Assembly (NCBI GenBank): GCA_903813345.2
Contig: CAIIXF020000012.1
Location: forward strand, 21,900,184 to 21,964,183
Direction: 5' to 3'
DNA length: 64,000 bases
From: Owenia fusiformis
Taxonomy: Eukaryota; Annelida; Polychaeta; Sabellida; Oweniidae
Under the pieces are notes generated by a model. That model was not told where the DNA came from. It did not search any database and saw nothing but the letters and a program-made list of their open reading frames with translations. The number at the start of each line of letters is the position of its first letter. Positions within the stretch are counted from its first letter, which is position 1. Positions 24,101 to 36,100 of the stretch are shown here, piece after piece. The translations under genes were made by a program, and so were the position numbers.

Positions 24101-27100
24101 GGATATACATCAAAACACTTTCAATTGATGCAAACTAGATTGTTCTAGCACTTTTTGTCGCTGAGATATTGCCAGTCTACTAACCTGTAGTCTACTGGGG
24201 GAGGGGGTCAAAAATAAAAATTGATTTTGGCCACTTTTATTCTTAAAACATGTTTTATTAGATTTTAAAGGAGATATTTTGTTATTTTATGATAAGAATT
24301 TTCTAAAATATTCAAACTGTTGACAGAAAAGAAAAACATTTGTGAATTGAACTGCCAAATATATGCATTTTTTATTTGTTTGACCCCTGGACCAGTAAAT
24401 CTGCAATATCTTTGCGTTAAAAAGTGCTAGAACAGTCTAGTTTACATCAATTGAAAGTGTTTTGATGTATTCTCAAATGCTTATATCAGAAAAATTGGTT
24501 CTAACCATTTCTGGTAAATGAGCAGCAAAGAAGTGCGAAACATTGTTTTCCATTGAAAAATGGGCATCGCCCACAATGTAATTCAATGGGATGGAAAGAA
24601 TGGCTGACGAACCAGTTTTAACATTATCTGATTTTGTTGAAAAAAAATCAGTGAACTACAGTGGCACCATTTGTAACCCGGTGTTAAGGTGGTATTCCAG
24701 TAAATAACTTTGCTGATAAACATATATTTTTTATGTGCTTATTTTGAAGTATATTCAATTCCTAACATTTTGGTACCAAAAAAGTATAGGGTCACCGTGG
24801 AAATTTTCGAGCTACACATCCGAGAAAAAATATGGTTTTACATGATTTTTCTGATTTGATGGATAGGGTTTTCACCATTTACATGTTATTTCAATGGGAT
24901 TTTTTAATATTTGCTGACTCAACTTTGAACTACTAGGGCTGAAAATTTTACTGATAAACCTGTATTTATTTTTTGACATTTTGTTAATATGAATGCCTTC
25001 TTTCATATAAGCTAATAAAAAATATAGGTCACCGTGCGTTTTTTTACGTATTATGACATCATAATATATTGGTCAATTTTAAATTATTTCTCCATTTTTG
25101 TGCATTTATGATGTTATAGCAGCAGTTCATCCATCTTGAGTACTCCTGTTCATTACAAAATACTTATTTAGAATTGATACACCATATTAAACATATATAT
25201 GTATATGTCCTCTATTTTTAAACCACGCATAGTGTTATAATTGAGTTCGATGTAAAGTTAAGGCATTAAACGTTTGCATAGCAACCACCTAGCAACGGGC
25301 AAAATACTCCAAAATGGCTCTCAACATCAACAATTGGCAAGATAAACATTGCTTTAGCAACATTATACTTATTAAAACCCAAAGTATAATGTGTTATCTT
25401 CTCTTTCATATAACCATATTTTGCATAGCAACTGCATAGCAACAGGTCAAAATTGACAAAATAGAAGCCCTTATACATCATGTCACTATTTTGGCTGCAT
25501 ATCTGGATATTTTGAGTGAAAAAATCTTAAAGACCCAAGTAAGATTGAAATATGCTGAAACCCAGATAAAACCCTAGGGGTAAGGTATAAGGGGTGAGGC
25601 TACATATAGCTGTTTTCTGCATAGCAACTGCATAGCAACAGGTCAAAATTGTCAAAATTACTAGAAGCCCCTTATACATCCTGCCACTATTTTGGCTGCA
25701 AATCAGGATATCTTGAAAATGAAAAAAAATATGTTTAAAATATGCCAAAAACCGAGATAAGACCCCAGGGGTGAGGTCCTGATGGGGCCCTAGTGATACC
25801 TTACTGTCTGTCAAAACCATTTTCCTCAAAGGACCCTAAAGTGCATGGCCAGGTACTGCACTACAGAGTTTCATTAATAGCTCACTGATTTCTAAAAAGG
25901 ATCACCAGGGTCTCAATAGGTCCTCATTAGTATAGTATATGGTCTATTTACATCCTTATTGGGGTCTCGTTAAGATACACATTTGGAAGAACCTTCTTTT
26001 TGTTGAAGATTATAAAATCACACTAAATCTGAGAAACCTCTGATTAAAAGTGAGAGATTTTATAGACACAGCATGGAATCAAAACATATTTAAAACCAGA
26101 ATTCATATTGGGATACACTTTATAACTTCTTAATAGCCACACATTCAAAGGGACACACAGATCCTGGTCAGTGATCAATGATAGTCACAAACAAACATAG
26201 GTACTATAATTCTCTAAAAATTTCACAATAAGAAGAATGAATCAAGCTGATCCATTGAACTCCAACTTAGACATAAAAAAGGAATGGCATAAAATGGAGA
26301 ATATCTATTAGGTCTATAGTTTTTTTTACTTTGAAATAATATACAAGTTCTTTTAAAATGTTAGAAGAGTATTTTTTATTCATCTACTTTTGAAATTATA
26401 AACATACAGAGTATAATGTTGAATTAACAAATGTCAAAAATGATCAAAATTCGCCAGATATTAAGAAGGCACCATATCAACCACATTTACATAACCGGTT
26501 GCTTGTAAACTAATGATTTTATAAGATAAATATTAGAACATTTACACAGCATAGCATTATAAAATATTGACAAAACTAGATTGCACCAAAAACTTAGCCC
26601 CAAAGAGATACAAAGAGGCAATATTAAATAAACAAATAAGAAATATAACTATTATGTGAATCTTTCCAGCAACTCTCTTCTTCACATATTAAATAGTATA
26701 CATGTCCCGTATTAATAAATTATGATTACTGAGTTTTATGATAAATAATAATCGAGGGCCTTGACCCAAAGCTATTTGTTCTAAATCGCCCAAAATACAA
26801 TTTTAGGAAAATTTGATTTTTGTGTTGACTATTTAGTTCAGCTTTAGTACACTGCATGTGACCGTTTATCATCGTTTGTGTACCACTGGTTGTTGAAGGT
26901 GCCATTACATTCACTGTGCCTTGTAAGCTCTCCTTATAAGGTACAAATACCAAGTTTTTTGAAGGTGCCATTACGTTCACTGTGTGCCTTGTAAGGTTCA
27001 AATACCAAGGTTATTGTATTTACTGTGACATTACCAATTGCAACCTGAAAATAGTAAATACAAAGATTTTATTTACTAGTATATTGTAAGTGCGTTTATG

Positions 27101-30100
27101 GTATTTTAAAATGTTAAGTAGAACTAAGAAATCAAACAGTAGATGATAACAATGATATACATGTATGTAGCTTTAGCCATTTTACAAAGTTTATTTGCAA
27201 AACATAGAATATTTTACCTTCTCAAACTAGGAATTGGCAAATCCAGTGAGATCAGATCCCAACACACTATATTCATGAATCTATACATGTATATCACAAT
27301 GCTATATTTACCATTTACTATATATCCTTGAGTAAATTGGCAGATATAAAAGACATACATTAGAGATGTATCAGAATTTCCACCGATGCATTTGGGTGAC
27401 TATATTAGGGGTTTCAAAGGCACAAATGCAATTATAAGGCAATACAATATTTGAGATAATATGTGTTGTATAATGTGGAATCAGAAAAACAATACATAAT
27501 TGTGATCTACTCAAAAATTCCTTCAATTTGAGTATAATATAGCCATACATTGAAAAAATCATGAAATTATTGTGAAATCTCACATGAGGTGACCCTTTTT
27601 AATTTTCGAAATCTGAAAGAGAAAAAGTATAGAACATTTGCAATCTAGCTAAATTGCCTTCATAAAGCTATACATCAGAAAGATCTCAAAATTAATGAAT
27701 TCCTCCCCCCTCCTTCCATGGCAGTTACTATTAATTAATTGAAATATTTCTCAATAATTACGCAGGATTGCATTTGCTAGAACAATTGCACACTATCCTG
27801 CTGTCATCAGGTCATGGCACTAATTTTGAAAGTAAGAATTTTCTAAATATCAATCCAATTTCAAGCTGAAAATTTTGATTTTTGAGACTACAAATACTGT
27901 AAATTCAAGTTTCAAGTTCATTATTCAATAATGGTAAGACATCCATTGTAACAAAAATTGGAATAATGCTCTCATTGATAATGATGCTTCCTACATCAAA
28001 TGAAATTGCCCATGGGATTGACTGTATCGACTGATTTATATGTTATTTCCCTACAATGCCTTACCATTGTTGTTTATTCCTAGCTCCATTGCTATTCCGA
28101 TATTTGCACTTGTGTAATAGTTCGATCAAACTGTCATATATTACTACATGAAGTATTCATGATTTTCATCAGAATCAGAAACTGTTTCTTCCCTCTAAAC
28201 ATCATGAAGTTGAGTGTAGTAGGCTAGGCTGTAGTGATTCTGTCATTGCATAGGTACAGTATGTTCATGTTCAATTCCTCCTGTAGATGGTCCACTGATC
28301 CTGAAATTATAGATAAAAATATAATGCCTGGATATTGTGGTTGATAAGTTCAATATCAACCAAACATTTTTGTCCAAATAAAAATACATTTGACTTTGAT
28401 AGCTGGTGTAAAAGGGTAGGAGGTCCAATCAAATTGTGGTCCTACTCTCCATTGATTTATATGGTGACCTAAATACACCTCTTTCCCTCATTATCTTATA
28501 CACAATCAGGGCCAGAAAGGGCCTTTAAAAAGGGGGACACTAATCCCTGGGGGACCATAATTTCATTCACACCAGTCAAATAAAGTCACCATTTCATATC
28601 AGATTTTCCGACTCTGCTAATTGCGTAGGAGACCTCTTGAGTTTGAAATAAATAAATGTTTTATTTTGATGATCGAAAAAAGAGACCCTATCTGTTGCAA
28701 GACTTATGCCTGGCACAACCTCACCATGTTATTAAGTGTTTTTAAGTTTCGCAAGGATCCTGCCATGACCATGGTAGTATTATCGTGATTGCCTGATATA
28801 ACTGTGATAATGCTATATTATATTGCATGGCCTGTCATGACCGTGGTAATGTTAAGCCTGATATGACCGTGACAATGCTATACTATATTGCAAGGCCTGA
28901 CATGACCGTGGTAATGATAAAGCCTGAAATGACCGTGACAATGGTTGCAAGGCCTTTCATGACCTTGGTTATGTTAAAGCCTGATATGATTGTGACAAAG
29001 GTTGTGAGGCCTGCCATGACTGTGGTAATGTTAAAGCACAACATGACCTTGACAAATGGTTATATCATTAATTGACATTTAGTAGCATCACACCCGAATA
29101 GCCTGACTACGGTAAAGTCAGATACCGTTGTCACAAATGGCGGACATAATTGTCGCTTCAACTGTTTAATCACTTGGTTCTCATTTCATGGGACTTAATC
29201 ATCGCTAATTCTGTACATGCATTAAGCTCTTGTGATTAATGTATCATCTGAAATCCCATTTTTGATCAAATTTGGTTCCGAATCGCCACAATAAAGCGTC
29301 TTCGATATCGTCAATGACAAGTGAACGGAATTTGAATTTGAGTAATTTAGAAAGACAGAAAGGCATATGGTAATTACAATTACCACGGTCATGACAGGCC
29401 TTGCAATATAATATAGCATTGTCACGGTCATATCAGGCTTAACATTACCACGGTCATGACAGGCCTTGCAATATATTATAGCATTGTCACGGTCATATCA
29501 GGCTTAACATTACCACGGTCATGACAGGCCTTGCAATATAATATAGCATTGTCACGGTTATACAAGGCTTTCACGATAACAATACCACGGTCATGGCAGG
29601 ATCCTTGCGAAACTTCAAAACACTTACTAACATGGTCACGGTCAATGGCGTAGCGTCATATACGCAAAAAACGCCATTGCGTACTCTCAAATTTGAGAGA
29701 AAAATGATTTTTTATAATGAATTGCCCCGCACTTTAAAAATACTGGATAGATCTTAAATAGTAAGATAATAGTAACAGTAACAATCATATATGAAAAACA
29801 AAATAAATGATTTGTTCTAATCCTGTGTTGTTTGTTTTTTAATTGTGTTGTAATTTTCTCTCTGAAATACATATATTTTTGTACGGCTGCGAGCTTCTTT
29901 ACGTTCGTTAGCGTACGTATGTATATTGGATAAAAATGACTTATAATTTACATTTAATTGGTCCAGATTAAGGCGGAATTTCGTATTTCAAACCGACCCA
30001 GGACGCTTCAAATGCAATCTCATTTCAAAATTTTCTTGGGGGAGAACCCCCCCCCCAAACCCCCCTCGAACTCGTTCGCTTCGCTCACTCGTGGCGTACT

Positions 30101-33100
30101 CTCACAAAATACCCACGCTACGCCTAGACTATATCCTATTTAGTCTGAATTATATTCAGACTATAAGGCACCTATGTTAAAGTTTGGTAATTCCAAATAT
30201 TTGTTTACATAGGAAGTGCTATTCAAAATGGCCGATTGGGTAAAATTAATTTGTACATTTGCTACTTCAGCTAGCTTTATTTCCACTAGACAATATGCTG
30301 TGTTACTTTTTATTGCATTTAATTGTACCTTACTATTTAATTGAAATTTTGTAATGTTTATTTTATTGAAAAAATGTTTCCTCCAATTGATAATTTTGTG
30401 CAAAAAATTTCACTGCAATTTCCACAGGAAAGTAGTACATCATAACAGACTGACTTCTGTCAGTAGATACATACTAACGCTACGCCTCTGACGGTTGTGC
30501 CAGGCATAAATCTTGCAATAGATAACATGTGAAAAAAATGTTCGAACTAGATTCAAGGTCTGTAATTCGAGCCGGTTGTTAGGTTTATCAACAGTTCAGA
30601 CTTGATCAGTCTATGCAGTTCAATGAACAATAAAAAGGATAAATTCTACCAGCAAAATACCGGCAAATTCACGTGTAATTTTGAGATGGATTTTAGTGCT
30701 CATATACTTGCGATCACATAATATATTGCATTTATCCATAAAATTAACACTACCACTTACTATTAAATACCAAATGATCGCACAAAATACAAAAGTTCAA
30801 AGTAATTTAGATCAATTAGAATTTACACGTATCAAAATGATATTCGAAAAAGGCCAAAAAGTCCCGATAATCGAGAACCAGGAAGTAATATTTCCTGCTT
30901 TTGATAGATTGCAAGCAGAAAAAGATATTTATTTGGTAGTCCTTACCTTTATGTATAGTTGCTATGATGTTTAATGCTACGACTCTCCTCTGTTTGCCCG
31001 ATTGAGGCTGAAATCGTCCCGCCACAACGTGAACCATTTTGTTTCTAGGTGGGCGATAATTGGTGAAAAGTTTCAAAGACGTTTCAAAATTACGACAATC
31101 AAGAGTCCTATTTGTCCTTGTAATGTATTCTATCACCACAAATAAACATTTACAAAGACATATCCATTCATGCTGGATATAGATTTTATTTATTTGAGTA
31201 ATATACATAAAATAACCAAATTACGGCATCGAAAGCGAAACCAAAAGTGAGATGCGTGGGAATGATGCGCACTCGTCTTTTTTATTTACTGGAATACCAT
31301 CTTAAAGGGCCGTTGTAATCAGAGAACATTCTTGAAAAATGAAACAACCTATAGTAGGCTTATGTTCATGAATGTTGAGAGATAACATGTGTAGTACATT
31401 GTTTATATCAATACTTTAATAAGGGATGCCATATATGGTCATACGATTCTTCCCAAAAAGCCCAGTTAACCAATATTTCTCTTCAATCATGTTTTATGTG
31501 ATGTTTTATGATAAAATTTCAAGTTGTTTTTTCATGGGGAATGGGTAATCGCCCGGGGAATCCACACTTGACAAAAATGACCATGGTGAGGATTCCCGGG
31601 AATTCAATAATCGATGTCAGCAGAGGTTAAATATTTGGGACAAACAATAACACCCTCCCCCTAACTATCAAAATTTAGTTAATTATCCAACATTGATCTT
31701 TTGCATTGGTCCCTTACGGAATACAATTTTGTTAATAAACAAAAATGTCATTCATACTTACAAATGGTTTCAGGAAAGTGTTGGGTCGCATGAAGGTCAT
31801 TATGCTTATATTAATTATCATTGCAGAGACCTGTAATTAAAAACAAAAGTGTTAAAAGGGCTTGTGATAGTGATGAATGACGATGAATGAAATCACGTAT
31901 AATGAATGCGATTGGAATAGCATTAAGAATGAATTTGAATGACATAAATGATAAAATGCCATTGAACCGAGGCATAGCCAGACATAGACCACAAAAGGAA
32001 TAAAACTTTAAATAAATTAAAAAATAAATAGGAAACTTCCAGACCAGCTTCAGAAATATATCAACTTTATGAATAAAAGACTTATCCATCAAAGTATCAT
32101 GTAAAGTCATAAATAGATCTATGACAATTAATATATTTATTCAAAGTCCAATTCCTATACAGCTGTACCTATATATTCACTGTGCTACTTCCTAACCTTT
32201 TAAGTATGTGTTCTAATTTTTATCTATTAGTTTGAATTAAAGTCTCAGTCCTATATAATGACCTTCTTTATGAAGCATCAGTTCAAAATACAGTAGGGGT
32301 TTTTGAAAAGGCTTAGGTAAATATATAAATATTAGCATATTCATTCTCATCTCATTTAAAAAAGTTCTGGTTTGGAGGAAGAAGTTCATCAGTTATATGA
32401 CCTCTAACTGTGTCTAATAATTATGAATTTTCTTGATATCGTACAGACCTCTTATCTAACATAAAATTGGTCCATCGATATGCTATATGTATATGTATAT
32501 GTACGATACCACACATCCTTCGTATGCGAAATACATATTTATCCCATGGTTAAAAGGATATAAATCGAATATCACATGAACATATAATTGATATGTTGAT
32601 CGAGATATCATATTTTAGCAAACAATTCCCAAACCATCGAATATCACGTCTTAAAAGGATGGTTTCAAAAGTGATACTGTAGATACACTTAATTTTGGCT
32701 ACCGTTTTAATTTGACGGATTGGTGGATTGAAAAAATCCACCAAATTAAAAATCCACCAATTTTCAGTTGTATTTTGGAAAATCCCTAAAGAATTTGTAA
32801 TTTGCAATTATTATACTTGTGTAAATGTTCCTATTTGGATGTCAGTGCTATTCACCTTTCAACAAAGTAAGGAAAATCGATAATTTCCGGCGCGCTGATT
32901 GGTTGTATGCAAATGAGTCAAATCAATGACGTCAATGATGGAAAGTTTTGAAGAATTAGTACAGCCACCATAGGAATATTTTGAATTAACTGCTATAAAA
33001 AGGATTCTATTTGCCCAACGTACTACTTATTTTTAAGCATATATGAAATATGGACGGGGCACTTTCTTTCCGAATCTTATGTTATTTAATTTAATCATTT

Positions 33101-36100
33101 TTTTGACAGAACTATTGTTTATTAAGACTTCTCAGATCAGCCTGGCCTCACATACCCGGGCTCACGTGTCTCGTGCGATTGTAAACAAAAAATGTAAATT
33201 GTGAAGTTACAAACATCGGCTAAATTATCTGATAGTGGTCATACACTATCCTGTTAAATGGTTATTATGTCGTAGTAAGAAGTTCCATCAGAAATTCACC
33301 ATGAGTGACATTCGAGCAAAGCGTTACCTTTTGGTATTTATTCGCCATCAGCAATGTCAATAATGATCAGCAATGTCAACATATCATTAATAAACATTAT
33401 ATGATATACGCTCTTTCTCTGAAATCTTCCCAGTGATCATTATTCAAAACCGATCGTCACATAACTAATTTATCCAATGACAAGTGAAATCAGGACACCC
33501 ATATCCATGTTTGATTTCTATTAAGCGTTCTCATTCTCATTATTTTCGAGAAATCCATCATCATTTTGGTTAAGAAATATACATTGGAATATATATACAA
33601 TCATGTTTAACCCATACTTGGACGTATATTGGGAATATTTGAGAGAACAGGAAAATCCGCCCACGGCCAAGAAAACAAAACTGGACATGAATATTCTAAA
33701 ATATTTCCACGATTGAACAATGTGAACCAGATGACCAATATTGGTATGAGATAAACATACTATCCTATAGTCGGTTCAGGATATTGGGAATATCCCTTGG
33801 CCAATATAATATATTTTCCCTCGGGACCTTCGGCCCTCACGCAGATATATTATAATTGCCTCGGGATAATCCCAATATCCTGAACCTCATGTAGGATAAT
33901 CTCTATATATGTCACGCTCCTCTAAGATATCAATTCTATATCCCAATGTTTTCAAGTATAATATTTTCAAGATACGATCTGATATGACTTGCAGAAATAA
34001 ATAGGAAGTAATCGTTTAGTTGATTGAATTATGGAAGTAGTGAAGTCAATGATTTAATGAATAAGAGCAAATGTTTTTAATTTGAACAGGTCATTCATCA
34101 AATGACACTGAAGATTTACTTAAAATAGATTTTCTATCTATATATTTTTATGCATGAGAGACATAATGTTGGTGAACTAATGATTATGATAATTTCACAT
34201 GTTCACATCCAGTTCCTATCATGATTGAAAACTGACCGGGAGTCTGAATTCTCTTCAAATTATTTACTCATTATGAACAGAAATTTAATATTTAAATCGC
34301 TTAGAAGGCGTAAATAAATGTCAATTTGACGTTCAATAAAAATCTGTCAATCATTTACTGATTACTTGCACATTTGAAGAGGTAAAACTTACAGCAATCA
34401 ACCGAGGATTTACATGTTAACTCAATTGCATTTGTTTTTCGCGGGAAAAAGTTTCAGTCATTGACGTCACAGATTTTTAAGCAGCTCATTATAATATTCA
34501 TGAGCTGACTTTGTGGAAAGGTGAATACCATGACTGAAAGCAGAATACATGAATCTGAAATGTTTATTTCTAGATCTATGATAAAACTTGAGCTCAGTCC
34601 TGACTCCGCCAAATTATAAATAGCTACCAATATTTGAAAATGAGCAAATCTGCCAAATTAAGTAGCGTCAAATTAAATGTATCTAAAGTACAGTATTTAA
34701 TGGTATCAATTTTTTCATGTTTTTTCAAAATTAATTTTTTTGCAAAATCTTAATTTATACATGTATTAATAATTCTTCTCAAAGAAATGGCATATGCAGC
34801 ATGATATTTTACCTTATGTATTCAGATGTATTACATCACAGATAATTACATACATCTTCAAACTATATAGTCAATGTAAGTAATAATTAGTTTAAACAAT
34901 ATAATGTTCCAAAAATAAATGATACATAACCGAATAAAAATGAGACATATGTATGCACATTGTCTGTGGTATTTTGTACTCAAAAATTGTTCGATAAATT
35001 TGAAAGTGGATTTGCTTTTGATGCTTTTTGTAGACATACATGTCTATCGCCTCTGTTCGTGTGTATGTGTGGACATAAATTTGTGACATTTTACCAAACA
35101 CACATACACATTTACTGCATATACATGTGCAAAAACAACATATATGTATACATAAATTGAATGTATTTGTGTAAAGACAAATAAAATGAGCATGTTTATA
35201 AATGTTTTGATAGAATGAAATGTTCAATGTTATCAATTACAAAAGTGTAAAAATCGAATAAAGATGCAGAAAAAATTCAATATCAGACAAACCTGAAAGA
35301 ACTCATAAGAAATACACAAACAACTAACACCAAGCGCGGGTTGTCATCAAAAGATATGTCCAGCTTGGGGGAGCATGCTGTTTTTCGTAAAACACTAAGA
35401 TAACTTCAAAAAATATTCTTAACTCCTATGTTTCATTATACCAAAGAAAATTAACTACTCTATGCAATGAGCATATCATTTGTGGATAACCCTCACTTCT
35501 CTTTGAAGTCTAATCACACTAAGAGTAAAAGCAATTCAAAACGACACCAGTATATCACACTCTAAAATGTACTATTTCTCTTTTTTAACTTTTTAGTGGC
35601 ACGATATAGTGACATGATCATATGTATTTACATATGTTTTCAGCATAACTTTGAAGGTATTAATAAGATCTAGATGAATTGGGTCTTTTTAATTTTTCCT
35701 ATAAAAAATAATGTTAAATTTCTTTGTCCAGCTGGGGGAGCAGTTTTGAATTTCAAGTTTGAAACTGCTCCCCCAAGCTGGACAAAAAATTATAGACCCA
35801 ATTCATCTAGATCTTATTAAAACCTTCAGAGTTATGTTATAAACATAATAATTATCATTTCACTATATTGTGCCATCTTTTTAAAAAAGAAATGGTTCAT
35901 TTTAGAGTGTGATACTCTGGCGCCGTATTCAATAGTTTTTTCTCTTACCGTTATTGGACTTCAAAGAGAAGTGAAGGCTATCCACAAATAATATACCCAT
36001 TGCATGGAATAGGTTATATTCTTTGGTAAAACAAAACATTTGAGCTAAAAAATAATTTGTGGAGTTTTCTTAATGTTTTTTTTTGAAAAATAGCATGCTC

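Larger units (their letters stand above)
28689..30524. mobile_element. Foldback element with tandem-repeat arms (ATGACCGTGGTAATG)
   Basis: The left arm starts TATCTGTTGCAAGACTTATG and the right arm ends with its complement (TCTTGCAATAGATA, 30511-30524). Both arms contain tandem ~67-bp units made of ATGACCGTGGTAATGTTAAG, CCTGATATGACCGTGACAAT and TATTGCAAGGCCTG. The right arm is split by a second element at 29643-30490. Open frames in the left arm come from the repeat unit having no stop in one frame. Confidence 0.82.

Noticed and set aside
28827-29075. 82-codon frame with repeating MTVTM/MTVVM words
   Set aside because: A by-product of the ~67-bp repeat in the foldback arm; it reads equally well in the inverted arm and has no recognisable domain.
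30816-31208. 130-codon minus-strand frame, the longest open frame in the window
   Set aside because: Same strand as the membrane-protein gene but inside its intron, without acceptor or donor at suitable positions and with no family I recognise. Such length is expected by chance somewhere in 64 kb of this composition.
34892-35236. 114-codon Cys/Ile/Tyr-rich minus-strand frame
   Set aside because: Composition follows the TACATGTA/ATGTAT-rich local DNA, overlaps an equally open plus-strand frame, and has no splice or domain support.
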